A DNA stretch of 64,000 bases from Shewanella sp. HN-41 (GCF_000217915.1 NZ_AFOZ01000025.1:62001-126000); one strand, 5' to 3'; shown: positions 18,101 to 27,474, numbered from the stretch's first letter. The notes: a model not told the origin generated them from the letters alone. A program made the numbers and translations.

Positions 18101-18814
18101 TTATTCACGGCCCGGTAACTTTTTCCATGTCACTGTATCACGTAAATAGACAGGTTCAAGCTCATCGACTGCGGTGCCAAAGCCCGCTTTTATCCCCACA
18201 TCCGCAAGTTTGAGCATAGCCCGAGCATCGGGATATTTCACGGCATTCAGCACTAAAATCCCAGCGCCAAGTGCCAATAAATCAGGATAAGCGTCAAAAC
18301 CAGTGCCGCATCCAACGATAGGTTGCTCAAGATTTAACGCAAGCTTCACCTCTGTGGGTGCACTCACAACTTCTTCACCGATCAGCGTCGCAATACCATC
18401 GACCGCCACAAATTGCCCCCAATATACCTCCCCCATACGGGCGTCGATAGTACAGAGCACTTGCTCGGCTTGATGTTCAGTGATCGCCATTTGCGCCATT
18501 GCCGCAAGGGTTGAAATACCAATCACAGGTAAGTCTAGCCCCAACGCCAGCCCCTGGGTCATGCTGGTACAAATGCGAATACCAGTAAAACTGCCTGGAC
18601 CTCGGCCATAGGCGATGGCATCGAGCTTATCTAAGCCAATTCCCGCTTGTTTCAATACCGAGTCCACCATAGGCAAGAGGCGCTGACTGTGCTCCCGGGG
18701 TGCATCGGCCATTTGTGAAAAAACCTGCCCTTGATAGGAGAGCGCTGCCGAACAGGCTTCGGTGCAAGTGTCTAATGCGAGAATACAAGCTGAATGTGAT
18801 TGTGTTGTTGTCAT
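18101..18814 (-). CDS. tsaB: tRNA threonylcarbamoyladenosine biosynthesis protein TsaB
   Basis: The product is 237 aa, the family length. LALDTCTEACSAAL (ASKHA phosphate-1-like), REHSQRLLPMVDSVL and YGRGPGSFTGIRI are hallmark TsaB/YeaZ segments. TsaB has no catalytic site of its own. It dimerises with TsaD and, with TsaE, is required for the t6A37 modification of ANN-decoding tRNAs; it is essential in most bacteria. It is divergent from hemB. Confidence 0.95.
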   Translation of the reverse strand: MTTTQSHSACILALDTCTEACSAALSYQGQVFSQMADAPREHSQRLLPMVDSVLKQAGIGLDKLDAIAYGRGPGSFTGIRICTSMTQGLALGLDLPVIGISTLAAMAQMAITEHQAEQVLCTIDARMGEVYWGQFVAVDGIATLIGEEVVSAPTEVKLALNLEQPIVGCGTGFDAYPDLLALGAGILVLNAVKYPDARAMLKLADVGIKAGFGTAVDELEPVYLRDTVTWKKLPGRE

Positions 18815-19145
18815 TTAAAAACCGGATTAGCGGGCAAGATTTCGTATCAAATTGATCTAATCTGTATTGTGCGAATATGCCATGGAAAAACTGACGCAAA
18901 TAATAACATCAAATGCCCGAAAACAAAGGGCTAAGCAAACAACTCAGCTAAAATAGCAGCCGCATGATATCCAGTAGCAAATCAGGACATGAAGGATTTA
19001 TGTGATCTAAGTCAATGATCGATAAACTCATTAATGAATACCGCTATCTTGGGGAAACTTTTTCAACTCTGCTTGTCTGAGCTGACAAGTCTGGATTGAA
19101 TTCATTCCTTGCCATTCCTTTACCATTGTACGATAAGGATATTTC
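18815..19145. other. Divergent tsaB/hemB intergenic region
   Basis: These 331 bases separate the two divergent genes and should contain both promoters. I see no convincing paired -35/-10, hairpin or repeat in it. Confidence 0.4.
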
Positions 19146-20129
19146 ATGTTAATCACGCCTCCATTGCGTCGCCTAAGACGCTTACGTAGTTCAGAAGCGA
19201 TGCGCGATCTGTTGCGCGAAACCCATATTTCGCTGAGCGATCTCATCCATCCCCTGTTCATTGAAGAGCACATCCCCCACGCAGTGCCCATCGCCACACT
19301 CCCTGGTATCAGCCGCTTGCCTGAGAGTAGACTTGCGGATGAAGTGCGCGAACTTTACGCCCTCGGGATCCGCTATGTGATGCCCTTTGGGATTTCCCAC
19401 ACTAAGGATGATAAGGGCAGCGACACCTGGGACGACAATGGCTTACTCGCCCGCATGGTGCGCACCATTAAAGCCGCCGTGCCCGAGATGATGGTGATCC
19501 CCGACATTTGTTTTTGTGAATACACAGATCACGGCCATTGCGGCGTGGTGCACAATAATGAAGTCTGCAACGACCTCACAGTCGAAAATTTAGTTAAGCA
19601 ATCGGTGACTGCTGCCAAAGCAGGCGCCGACATGCTAGCACCATCGGCCATGATGGACGGTCAAGTGAAAGCCATTCGCCAAGGGCTCGATGCCGCAGGT
19701 TTTGAGCATGTGGCGATTCTGGCCCACTCGGCAAAATTCGCCTCTTCCTTCTACGGTCCTTTTAGAGCCGCAGTCGATTGTGAACTCAGCGGTAATCGCA
19801 AGGGATATCAACTTGACTATGCCAACGGTCGCCAAGCCCTGTTAGAAGCCTCATTAGATGAAGCCGAAGGCGCCGATATCCTGATGGTTAAACCCGGTAC
19901 GCCCTACTTGGATGTGTTAAGTCGTTTAAGACAAGAAACCCACCTGCCGCTCGCCGCCTATCAAGTCGGCGGCGAATATGCGGGCATTAAATTTGCCGCC
20001 CTTGCAGGCGCGCTGGATGAGCGTGCAGTAGTGACAGAAACATTTGTCGGCTTAAAGCGTGCGGGAGCGGATTTGATTGTTAGCTATTACACTAAACAAT
20101 ACGCCCAATGGTTAGCCGAGAGCCGATAG
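19146..20129 (+). CDS. hemB: Delta-aminolevulinic acid dehydratase (porphobilinogen synthase)
   Basis: The product is 327 aa. It is the zinc-dependent form: ICFCEYTDHGHCG supplies the three catalytic-zinc cysteines (C122, C124, C132). The two Schiff-base lysines lie in AHSAKFASSFYGPFR (K197) and LMVKPGTPYLD (K249). It condenses two 5-aminolevulinate molecules to porphobilinogen, the second committed step of tetrapyrrole synthesis, in the cytoplasm. Length and start agree with the family. It is monocistronic, ending in a bidirectional terminator. Confidence 0.97.
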   Translation: MLITPPLRRLRRLRSSEAMRDLLRETHISLSDLIHPLFIEEHIPHAVPIATLPGISRLPESRLADEVRELYALGIRYVMPFGISHTKDDKGSDTWDDNGLLARMVRTIKAAVPEMMVIPDICFCEYTDHGHCGVVHNNEVCNDLTVENLVKQSVTAAKAGADMLAPSAMMDGQVKAIRQGLDAAGFEHVAILAHSAKFASSFYGPFRAAVDCELSGNRKGYQLDYANGRQALLEASLDEAEGADILMVKPGTPYLDVLSRLRQETHLPLAAYQVGGEYAGIKFAALAGALDERAVVTETFVGLKRAGADLIVSYYTKQYAQWLAESR

Positions 20130-20245
20130 TGACCTCGGTAACTAAGCCAAAAGTGACGTTAATCGTTAAGCCAATAGCTAAGCTACGAAGCTAAAAGTTA
20201 AACTATTAGTCAATAAAACTAGGTTTTGCGCTTTAAAAATCCCAT

Positions 20246-20276
20246 AAAAAACGCCACTGTTATCGGTGGCGTTTTT
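20246..20276. terminator. Bidirectional terminator between hemB and msrBA
   Basis: AAAAACGCCAC (20246-20256) and GTGGCGTTTTT (20266-20276) form an 11-bp stem with a 9-nt loop. T-runs lie on both strands, between convergent genes. Confidence 0.88.
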
Positions 20277-20304
20277 ATGTTTAATGTCTAATGCACTTAA
20301 TCGC

Positions 20305-21216
20305 TTAGGCTTTCTGCAGGCGTGCAAACAAGGCTTTCACTTTTTCCACTTTAGGCCGAACCACTATTTGGCAATAGGGCTGTTCACCATGTAATGCAAA
20401 ATAATCATTGTGATAGTTCTCTGCGGGGTAAAACGCTTCAAAAGCACAGACTTGTGTCACTATGGGCGCATCGAAAACCTTAGCTGCGGTTAATTGATCG
20501 ATCAGGCTATTGGTTTGATCTATTTGTTCTGCCGTATGGGCAAAGACAATTGAGCGATATTGCGGCCCCTTATCATTGCCTTGGCGGTTAAGCGTGGTCG
20601 GATCGTGGCTTTCAAAAAAGACCTGTAAAAGCGTTATAAAATCGATTTTTAGAGGGTCAAATTCGATATGAACCACCTCCGCATGCCCGGTTTTACCCGA
20701 GCAGACGGACTGATAATTCGCCTCATGGGCCTCCCCTCCCGCATAACCCGAGGTGACATTAATCACCCCCTGCAGGCTTTTAAAAATGGCCTCAACACAC
20801 CAGAAACAACCGGCACCTAAGGTAGCAAAGGCATAGGGAGATTGTGTCTGTATCTGCTCCTCGTCCTGTGCTTGGAAGACTAAAGAAACCGAATTGACAC
20901 AGTGGCGAATATTCTTAGGGGTTAAAAACTCACCTTCAAATACATGACCTAAATGCCCACCACACTGGCTACAAACAATCTCCGTTCGGCGGCCATCGGC
21001 ATCGACATTCCGTGTTACCGCCCCTTGGATTTCATCATCGAAGGCAGGCCAACCACAATGGGCATTAAATTTATCGGTGGAACGATACAGGGGAGCATGG
21101 CATTTCTTACATAAATAGAGCCCCTTGGCATCGTGCTGATAATACTCTCCGCTAAAGGGGCGTTCAGTGCCTTTCTCTTCAATGACATAGCGTTCAAAGT
21201 CTGTCAACTTATTCAT
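20305..21216 (-). CDS. Bifunctional methionine sulfoxide reductase MsrB-MsrA
   Basis: The product is 303 aa from the ATG at 21216, which has a strong Shine-Dalgarno sequence (AAAGGAG); the frame stays open upstream but begins with non-homologous sequence. Residues 1-130 are MsrB, with zinc pairs CKKC and CSQC and the catalytic Cys in RHCVNSVSL. Residues 140-303 are MsrA, with the catalytic GCFWC motif and YHNDYF. The fusion repairs both R- and S-methionine sulfoxide. The order is B-A, unlike the Trx-A-B order of Neisseria PilB. There is no signal peptide, so it should be cytoplasmic. Confidence 0.93.
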   Translation of the reverse strand: MNKLTDFERYVIEEKGTERPFSGEYYQHDAKGLYLCKKCHAPLYRSTDKFNAHCGWPAFDDEIQGAVTRNVDADGRRTEIVCSQCGGHLGHVFEGEFLTPKNIRHCVNSVSLVFQAQDEEQIQTQSPYAFATLGAGCFWCVEAIFKSLQGVINVTSGYAGGEAHEANYQSVCSGKTGHAEVVHIEFDPLKIDFITLLQVFFESHDPTTLNRQGNDKGPQYRSIVFAHTAEQIDQTNSLIDQLTAAKVFDAPIVTQVCAFEAFYPAENYHNDYFALHGEQPYCQIVVRPKVEKVKALFARLQKA

Positions 21217-21594
21217 AAAAGTCTCCTTTAGCTCCCAAGATATAAGCCTGCATAAGACCGCCTCTATCTCAGGTTTCTTTCGCCTAGGCCCCAATTGGCT
21301 TTTTGGCATAGTAGCCGCTTTGGTCGATAAAATCCTGTTGATTGAGTCGTTGCTTAAATAACTGAAGAAAAATTCAGCAAGAGTTCCAGCCCATAGTCTT
21401 GAGTGTTTGCACCAAACACAGGGCAAAGCTACACTTGCTGCGGGTCAATTCTCTACCCCAATCCTTTCTATTTTGGCGGCTTTGGCACTAGGGCTTAACA
21501 CGCCATACCGATAATGAGATAAGCAGCTATGACTGCTTACCTTTATCCTTAGAAAGTGTTTGGTTAACAACCATATATAACAAGTAGAAACAAT
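21217..21594. other. Divergent msrBA / oxygenase intergenic region
   Basis: These 378 bases contain the upstream regions of both genes. A short inverted repeat (TAAGCAG-6-CTGCTTA, about 21523-21542) sits about 55 bases before the oxygenase start. It has no T-run, and I see nothing else I can name. Confidence 0.35.
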
Positions 21595-22434
21595 ATGAAA
21601 TTAGAAACCATTGATTATCGCGCCACCGGTAGCGCCAAACGCTTTGTAGAATCCCTACGCGAAACGGGCTTTGGTGTACTCTCTAACCACCCTATCGATA
21701 AGGATCTGGTCGAAAGCATTTACGCCGAGTGGCAAGCCTTTTTCAATTCTGAAGCCAAAAACGATTTTATGTTTAAAAAGGAAACCCACGATGGTTTCTT
21801 CCCCGCTTCGATTTCAGAAACCGCTAAGGGCAACACGGTCAAAGACATCAAAGAGTATTACCACGTGTACCCTTGGGGACGCATCCCTGACTCGCTGCGT
21901 GCCAATATTCTTACCTATTACGCTAAAGCCAACGCGCTGGCCGCCGAGCTATTAGAGTGGATAGAAACCTATTCGCCAGAGGACGTTAAAGCCAAGTTTT
22001 CGATGCCATTACCCGAGATGATCGCCGATAGCCAGAAAACTTTGCTACGCATTCTGCATTACCCGCCAATGACGGGCGATGAAGAAATGGGCGCCATTCG
22101 CGCCGCGGCCCACGAAGATATCAACCTTATCACTGTACTGCCCGCTGCCAATGAGCCCGGGCTACAAGTGAAAGCCAAGGACGGTACTTGGTTAGATGTC
22201 CCAAGCGATTTTGGCAACATTATCATCAATATCGGCGATATGTTGCAGGAAGCATCCGGCGGTTATTTCCCATCGACCTCCCACCGCGTGATCAACCCTG
22301 AGGGCACGGATAAAACCAAATCACGGATCTCTTTGCCGTTATTTTTGCATCCCAACCCCGCGGTTGTGTTGTCAGAGCGTTATACCGCCGACAGTTATCT
22401 GATGGAAAGACTGCGCGAACTCGGGGTGATCTAA
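21595..22434 (+). CDS. 2-oxoglutarate/Fe(II)-dependent oxygenase, isopenicillin N synthase-like
   Basis: The product is 279 aa. It has the DIOX_N-like start (GFGVLSNHPID) and the 2OG-Fe(II) jelly-roll core. The metal triad reads HED (AAAHEDINLITVL) plus the distal His in PSTSHRVINP, and the 2OG-binding Arg is in KSRISLPLFLHPNP. Substrates in this family range from ethylene and penicillin precursors to nucleotides, and none can be inferred here. It stands alone with its own terminator. Confidence 0.85.
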   Translation: MKLETIDYRATGSAKRFVESLRETGFGVLSNHPIDKDLVESIYAEWQAFFNSEAKNDFMFKKETHDGFFPASISETAKGNTVKDIKEYYHVYPWGRIPDSLRANILTYYAKANALAAELLEWIETYSPEDVKAKFSMPLPEMIADSQKTLLRILHYPPMTGDEEMGAIRAAAHEDINLITVLPAANEPGLQVKAKDGTWLDVPSDFGNIIINIGDMLQEASGGYFPSTSHRVINPEGTDKTKSRISLPLFLHPNPAVVLSERYTADSYLMERLRELGVI

Positions 22435-22482
22435 TCCACAGCGACAATTTAATCCAAGAAAGCATCAAGGATTAAGCGATTG

Positions 22483-22505
22483 AAGCGCCTTAGGGCGCTT
22501 TTTTT
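22483..22505 (+). terminator. Terminator of the 2OG-Fe(II) oxygenase gene
   Basis: AAGCGCC-TTA-GGGCGCTT is followed directly by a run of T (22499-22505). Confidence 0.88.
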
Positions 22506-22569
22506 ATGACATTCGCTACCTTCAAGGTAGAATAGCCATTCTTTAAGTTATTTAGGACAAGGCGTTATC

Positions 22570-23511
22570 ATGGCAATTCAATGGTATCCAGGGCATATGC
22601 ATAAGGCACGCAAAGAGATCGAAGAGGCCATGCCTCAGGTAGATCTCGTTATCGAAGTGCTGGACGCGCGCATTCCCTACAGTAGTGAAAACCCCATGGT
22701 GGCTAAGCTTCGTGGCGACAAACCTTGTATCAAACTGCTCAATAAGTCGGATCTTGCGGATCCTGAAGTCACGGCGCAGTGGATTGAGTACCTAGAACGC
22801 GAGCAAGGCGTTAAAGCCACGGCCATCACTACATTACAGGCAGCCATGGTAAAAAAAATCCCCGATATCTGCCGTAAACTCGTGCCAAGCCGAGATAAAA
22901 CCGAAAAAGACATCCGCACTATGATCATGGGCATACCAAACGTAGGGAAGTCTACGATTATCAACACCTTGGCAGGCCGCGTCATCGCAAAAACCGGTAA
23001 CGAACCCGCAGTCACTAAGACCCAACAGCGCATCAACCTACGCAACGGCATTGTGCTCTCGGACACCCCGGGCATCTTATGGCCTAAAGTGGATAACGAG
23101 GCCAGCAGCTATCGTCTTGCTGTCACGGGAGCCATCAAAGACACCGCAATGGAATATGAAGATGTCGCGCTGTTTGCGGCAAAATATTTCCTTAGCGCCT
23201 ACCCCAAAGAAATTTGTGAGCGTTATAACCTCAGTGAATTGCCAGTGGATGATATGGCGCTGCTCGAAGAAATTGGCCGCAAACGCGGCGCCCTTCGCCC
23301 AGGCGGGCGTATCGATTTACATAAGGCATCGGAGCTTTTATTACACGAATATCGCTCAGGTAAAATCGGACTCTTATCCTTAGAAACCCCTGCAATGGCC
23401 GAAATTGAAAAGCTGGAAGTGGCACGTATTCTGGCTGAAAAAGAAGCTGAAAAAGCCGCTAAACTGGCCGCAGAAAAACTCAAACGCTCGGGAAAACGCC
23501 ATAACGATTAA
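22570..23511 (+). CDS. ylqF: Ribosome biogenesis GTPase YlqF/RbgA-type
   Basis: The product is 313 aa. It is a circularly permuted GTPase: G4 (NKSD, near residue 58) precedes G1 (GIPNVGKSTIIN, near residue 119) and G3 (LSDTPGILWP). It begins IQWYPGHMHKARKEI, the family signature. The C-terminal ANTAR-like region ends in a Lys/Glu/Ala-rich coiled tail (EKEAEKAAKLAAEK). RbgA-type proteins promote late assembly of the 50S subunit. It stands alone, and a perfect palindrome lies in the convergent space downstream. Confidence 0.93.
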   Translation: MAIQWYPGHMHKARKEIEEAMPQVDLVIEVLDARIPYSSENPMVAKLRGDKPCIKLLNKSDLADPEVTAQWIEYLEREQGVKATAITTLQAAMVKKIPDICRKLVPSRDKTEKDIRTMIMGIPNVGKSTIINTLAGRVIAKTGNEPAVTKTQQRINLRNGIVLSDTPGILWPKVDNEASSYRLAVTGAIKDTAMEYEDVALFAAKYFLSAYPKEICERYNLSELPVDDMALLEEIGRKRGALRPGGRIDLHKASELLLHEYRSGKIGLLSLETPAMAEIEKLEVARILAEKEAEKAAKLAAEKLKRSGKRHND

Positions 23512-23674
23512 TGTTGCAGCGGGCAAACTTAAACGATGTTTAACCAGAGGTTAACTACTGCGCTATTAACGACAGGAGTCTCCGTTCTCCTTGTTCAAAT
23601 GGACTAAAAGGGGATTCTTGCTGCATATATGATCAATGCCCATAATACAACGCGATAAAGCATGCCAGTTCCAA

Positions 23675-23704
23675 GTAAGAAGCAGTGCATGCACTGCTTC
23701 TTAC
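23675..23704. repeat. Perfect 30-bp palindrome between ylqF and the MDR oxidoreductase
   Basis: GTAAGAAGCAGTGCA (23675-23689) is immediately followed by its exact reverse complement (23690-23704). It lies in the 228-base gap between two convergent genes. There is no T-run on either side, so it may end transcripts only as a strong hairpin, or it may be a cruciform or protein-binding site. Confidence 0.8.
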
Positions 23705-23739
23705 CATTCCTGTTCGTGGTTAAGCCGTCTAGTTTTAGA

Positions 23740-24747
23740 TTAGGCTTTGCTAACAGTTACAACTACTTTACCTATATTAGTTGCTGATGCGGCCTTGTGA
23801 TAAGCCTGCTCGATACTGCCAAAATCAAACTGCTGCGGATCAAGACGGACATTCAACAGTCCTTGTTCGGTGAGCAAACTGGCCTGGGATAAAATTTTCC
23901 CATGGTGCTCGCGGCTTTTCCCTGTCAATAATGGCATCAAAGTAAAAACTCCCGAGTAAGTTGCGGCCTTGAATGATAACGGAGCAATGCTGTGTGTGCC
24001 CCATCCTAAACAACTAACAACGTGACCCGTATAGCTTTTTACAGATTGAAATGCTTGATCCAGACTGACCCCGCCTATGGTGTTATATATAATATCAAAG
24101 CCTTCGTTATCCGTGAGCTCCTCCAGATACTGTTCGACTGACGTGCTTTGATAGTCGATATAGATTGCTCCTAATGAGCGGATATAATCAGCATCTTTGG
24201 CCGCGGCTGTCGCAAATACTTCAGCGCCGAACGCTTTTGCCAGTTGAATGACGACATGCCCAACCCCTCCAGCTCCGCCTTGTACTAAAACTTTATGCCC
24301 AGCAGCCACTTTAGCCCTATCCACTAACCCTTCCCATGCAGTGATAACCACCAAAGGCATAGCTGCGGCTTGGAGCAGGCTAATATTGGTCGGTGCTTTC
24401 GCTAATAAACGAGCGTCTGCTACCTGATACTGGGCTAAAGAGCCTTGTTGGCCTGCCACGCCCCCTGTCATCCCATATACCAGATCGGATACTTTAAAGT
24501 TACTTACATCTGGCCCAATGGAGATGATTTCACCCGCCATATCAATTCCAAGCACAGCAGGAAATGGCTGCTTGGCATGAGCAGCTTGCCCTGCTCTGAT
24601 TTTCAAATCCAACGGATTAATTCCACTTGCGATAACCTTAACCAAAACTTGGCCTGACTTAGGTTGTGTTACTACATGGTCGGTCAAAATAAAATTGCCA
24701 TTTGTCTCTGTGATCTCTAGTGCCTGCATTGTCATTGGGGTGTGCAT
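23740..24747 (-). CDS. Quinone-oxidoreductase-like MDR family protein (NADPH-dependent)
   Basis: The product is 335 aa in the medium-chain dehydrogenase/reductase superfamily. It has the GroES-like N-terminus (GINPLDLKIRAG, FPAVLGIDMAGEI) and then a Rossmann NADPH domain (VLVQGGAGGVGHVVIQLAKAFGAEVFATA). The structural-zinc Cys lobe is absent, as in zinc-independent quinone reductases. It probably reduces a quinone or enal. The divergent LysR regulator at 24869 is the likely controller. Three in-frame ATGs near the start leave the exact N-terminus open by a few residues. Confidence 0.88.
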   Translation of the reverse strand: MHTPMTMQALEITETNGNFILTDHVVTQPKSGQVLVKVIASGINPLDLKIRAGQAAHAKQPFPAVLGIDMAGEIISIGPDVSNFKVSDLVYGMTGGVAGQQGSLAQYQVADARLLAKAPTNISLLQAAAMPLVVITAWEGLVDRAKVAAGHKVLVQGGAGGVGHVVIQLAKAFGAEVFATAAAKDADYIRSLGAIYIDYQSTSVEQYLEELTDNEGFDIIYNTIGGVSLDQAFQSVKSYTGHVVSCLGWGTHSIAPLSFKAATYSGVFTLMPLLTGKSREHHGKILSQASLLTEQGLLNVRLDPQQFDFGSIEQAYHKAASATNIGKVVVTVSKA

Positions 24748-24803
24748 TATTTAGCCCTCTAATTTAGTGAAACGCCCTTTATTGGGGTGATTTCAGTATT
24801 GGC

Positions 24804-24842
24804 TATGCAAAAAAAAACATAAATCAACTAAAATGAATTCAT
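24804..24842. promoter_or_regulatory. Putative LysR operator between MDR gene and its divergent regulator
   Basis: The 121-base divergent region contains TATG-N10-CATA around an A-run (about 24804-24821) and an ATGAATTCAT palindrome (24833-24842). Both have the dyad form LysR proteins use. Assignment is by position and symmetry only. Confidence 0.35.
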
Positions 24843-24868
24843 GTCATGCAAAAATGTATAGATAAAGT

Positions 24869-25738
24869 ATGAAACATCTAGACTGGAGCGATATTCGATT
24901 ATTTCTGGCTGTCGCTGAACAAGGTACGTTAACGGCCGCGGCGCGTGCTGTGGGTTTTACTCAGCCCACTTTAGGACGGCGTATTCAGAGTCTGGAACGG
25001 AGTCTTGGCCAGAAACTGTTCCAACGTACGGCAGAGGGATTCCTGATGACCGACGCAGGACAAGCCTTATTGCCTGCTGCTAGACGCATGGCTGAAGAAG
25101 CGGATGCTGCACTGCGTCAACTTGCAGGACAAGAATCAAAATTAACTGGTACTTTACGTATTTCCTCTTTCGACTGGTTCAGTCACTACGTGTTGTCTGA
25201 CTATTGTGCTGGTTTTCTAAAGTTGCACCCACAAGTCAGTCTGGAGCTTTTAACTGATAATCGATTGCTAAGTTTGGCACGACGCGAAGCCGATTTAGTG
25301 TTTCGACTGCAATCTTTTGACGAACCAGATATAGCACAACGCAAGCTAATGCAGCTGGATTATGGCTTGTATGCTCATTTCGACTTCGATCTCAATTTAC
25401 TCAGTACACCAGAGAAATTGAGCCTTATTAGTATGGACAGTTATTTTAGTGATTTGCCTGATGTAACATGGCTTAAAACCCATTTTCCAGGTGCACCTAT
25501 CGTCTTTAAAAGTAATAGCAGGGAAGCACAAGCTAGATTATGTCTTGCAGGACTCGGGCTGGCCGTATTACCAGTGAGGATGGCAAATCAAATTCAGGGA
25601 TTACGGCAACTGCCTGTTGACATTCCACCACCTCCAAGACAGATCTGGCTAGGCTATCATCAGGATTTGCGTCATCAGCACAGGCTGAGAGCTTTCATTG
25701 ACTTTATGACTGAAGCGCCGAATGTAGTAGTCGACTAA
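24869..25738 (+). CDS. LysR family transcriptional regulator
   Basis: The product is 289 aa, normal for the family. The N-terminal winged helix-turn-helix is plain: VAEQGTLTAAARAVGFTQPTLGRRIQSLE, followed by LGQKLFQRTAEGF. The C-terminal effector domain begins near residue 90 (TLRISSFDWFSHYVL). It is transcribed divergently from the MDR oxidoreductase, the classic LysR arrangement, so it most likely controls that gene and itself. The inducer is unknown. Confidence 0.9.
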   Translation: MKHLDWSDIRLFLAVAEQGTLTAAARAVGFTQPTLGRRIQSLERSLGQKLFQRTAEGFLMTDAGQALLPAARRMAEEADAALRQLAGQESKLTGTLRISSFDWFSHYVLSDYCAGFLKLHPQVSLELLTDNRLLSLARREADLVFRLQSFDEPDIAQRKLMQLDYGLYAHFDFDLNLLSTPEKLSLISMDSYFSDLPDVTWLKTHFPGAPIVFKSNSREAQARLCLAGLGLAVLPVRMANQIQGLRQLPVDIPPPPRQIWLGYHQDLRHQHRLRAFIDFMTEAPNVVVD

Positions 25739-25874
25739 ATTTGGCCATGGGTAATGATGTGACTTGGCTTATTTGCATTCAAGTACAAGCAACCTTCATG
25801 CTCAACAAGAAACCATGTCCGGTTTGCAGAACCAAGATTCACTGCCTAGTCAGTATCGGTAAGGGATTAACCCG

Positions 25875-26804
25875 CTATTGTCCTGAAATATTAACACTGC
25901 CCTCCAATGGGGACTCGACTATATCGGTTCTTACCCGCAAAAAACTAGCAAATCGAGGTAACCCATTAACGGTTAAGCCTAAGTATTTGTAGGTAATAAT
26001 TGCGCCCACTGCGGGTGGATGCTGCCGCTCCGCCAAGTTAAACCCTGTGCCTATGCTAAAAATACGGCCATCGGATGTTTGTACCCTTAGGGCTCCCATT
26101 TGACCTGCAAATTGGCCTTTACCGGCAATATGACCAATGACTTTTGCTTCGGCATCAAAATATGGTTTCAATTTCATTAAGTTAGGATTGCGACCGACCA
26201 TATATTGGGCACTGCGCCTATGCAACATCAAGCCCTCTGCGCCTTGAGCCACTAAGGTATCTAGTCTGTGATATAGCGCCTCGATACTTTCCAATTTAAC
26301 CTGCTCAATAACTTGAATATAGGGCGATTTCCCGGTAAGAAGGCTGAGTGCGAGTTGATAACGCTGTTCAAAGTTGCCCGCCGCTTCCGGCAAATCAAAC
26401 ACCATAAAACGTACCGACCGCCAGTCGTCCTCTTTCGCGGCGGATTGGCGGATTAAGCTCGATATCGCCTCAAACTGCCCTCGCCCAAGCCATAATTCTC
26501 CGTCGATGGGGATAGGAGGAAAATCCGCCGTAAACCACTTTGGGGCTGCAATCGGATTCCCCTGACGGGTCAAAAAACGGCGACCATCCCAATAACCACG
26601 AACACCGTCGAGCTTCTCACTGATTAAAAACTCATTGATATCTAATGCTTGCTCATCCGTCGTAAATTCAGTGGCAAGTTGAATATTGGGTATCAGGGGA
26701 TTGGCGTGAAGCACAAAAGAGATCAGCAGTAAGATGCCGCAGCACCATTGCAATAGCAGATAAGGTCTCAATGTTGAAAAAAGTGCTTTGTTTGTATGAG
26801 TCAT
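25875..26804 (-). CDS. Exported ATP-dependent DNA ligase (LigE-type)
   Basis: The product is 309 aa from the ATG at 26804; a longer frame to 26894 is not needed. A hydrophobic stretch at residues 15-34 ending HANP looks like a signal peptide, so the enzyme should work in the periplasm. Nucleotidyltransferase motifs are present: motif I SEKLDGVRGYW (catalytic K64), DGELW (III), EGLMLHR (IV) and LMKLKPY (V). An OB domain follows (KGQFAGQMGALRV). It lacks the other domains of larger ligases. LigE proteins are proposed to join nicks in DNA taken up from the environment. Confidence 0.88.
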   Translation of the reverse strand: MTHTNKALFSTLRPYLLLQWCCGILLLISFVLHANPLIPNIQLATEFTTDEQALDINEFLISEKLDGVRGYWDGRRFLTRQGNPIAAPKWFTADFPPIPIDGELWLGRGQFEAISSLIRQSAAKEDDWRSVRFMVFDLPEAAGNFEQRYQLALSLLTGKSPYIQVIEQVKLESIEALYHRLDTLVAQGAEGLMLHRRSAQYMVGRNPNLMKLKPYFDAEAKVIGHIAGKGQFAGQMGALRVQTSDGRIFSIGTGFNLAERQHPPAVGAIITYKYLGLTVNGLPRFASFLRVRTDIVESPLEGSVNISGQ

Positions 26805-27055
26805 TCCCTTGCCTCTTGGGTAAAACCTGTCCAGCTCCAAGCTTAGATTGAAGATCAAAGGATGGCGAATTAACCCTGAAGGGATGGGTTCCACAATGAA
26901 TTAATAGCGTTAACTATTTATGCACTTGTGATCTCGGGCTATACTGCGGCCAATTTTATCTGCCCGCTCAAATGCGACATAACACATTCATGTTTATAGC
27001 TGAATCTGAACGGGATAAACCTTAGCTATCTATAGCTCAAGTCAATGGAAATACT

Positions 27056-27427
27056 ATGAAACCAGCCAACAACCACGGTATTAAGCGCATCGTTAGAGCC
27101 ACAGGATTTTCGATGAAAGGCTTAAAAGCCGCCTGGGTTCACGAGGCCGCCTTCAGACAAGAATTAATGCTGGCAATCGTGATGCTCCCCATCGCACTCT
27201 GGGTCGATGTAAGCACAGTTGAACGATTACTGCTGATATTAACCCTGTTTATGGTGTTAATTGTTGAGTTACTCAACTCTGCGATTGAAGCCGTAGTAGA
27301 CCGTGTGGGAAGCGAAATTCACCCCCTCAGCGGCCAAGCAAAAGATATCGCCTCTGCGGCAGTATTTTTAACTCTGACGTTATGCGGTATCACTTGGCTT
27401 GCCATCTTAGCGCCTCTATTCATGTAA
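27056..27427 (+). CDS. dgkA: Diacylglycerol kinase DgkA
   Basis: The product is 123 aa with three membrane segments, the size of E. coli DgkA (122). The catalytic signature VELLNSAIEAVVDRVG is intact, with GSEIHPLSGQAKDIASAAVF following. The enzyme phosphorylates diacylglycerol released by membrane-derived oligosaccharide and lipid A modification, returning it to phosphatidic acid. It is preceded by a 250-base space and ends in a hairpin. Confidence 0.95.
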   Translation: MKPANNHGIKRIVRATGFSMKGLKAAWVHEAAFRQELMLAIVMLPIALWVDVSTVERLLLILTLFMVLIVELLNSAIEAVVDRVGSEIHPLSGQAKDIASAAVFLTLTLCGITWLAILAPLFM

Positions 27428-27439
27428 TCCGTAAAGACA

Positions 27440-27474
27440 AAATCGCCTTTAATATTAAACATTAAAGGCGATTT
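27440..27474. terminator. Terminator between convergent dgkA and hdfR
   Basis: AAATCGCCTTTAAT (27440-27453) pairs exactly with 27461-27474 across a 7-nt loop. Short T-runs lie on both strands, so it is probably bidirectional. Confidence 0.75.

Noticed and set aside
20305-21426. N-terminal extension of MsrBA to 21426
   Set aside because: The extra 70 residues have no similarity to the family, while the ATG at 21216 has a strong AAAGGAG.
25741-25992. Plus-strand 83-codon frame with a CPVC motif after the LysR gene
   Set aside because: It overlaps the C-terminus of the well-supported DNA ligase on the other strand and has no independent support.
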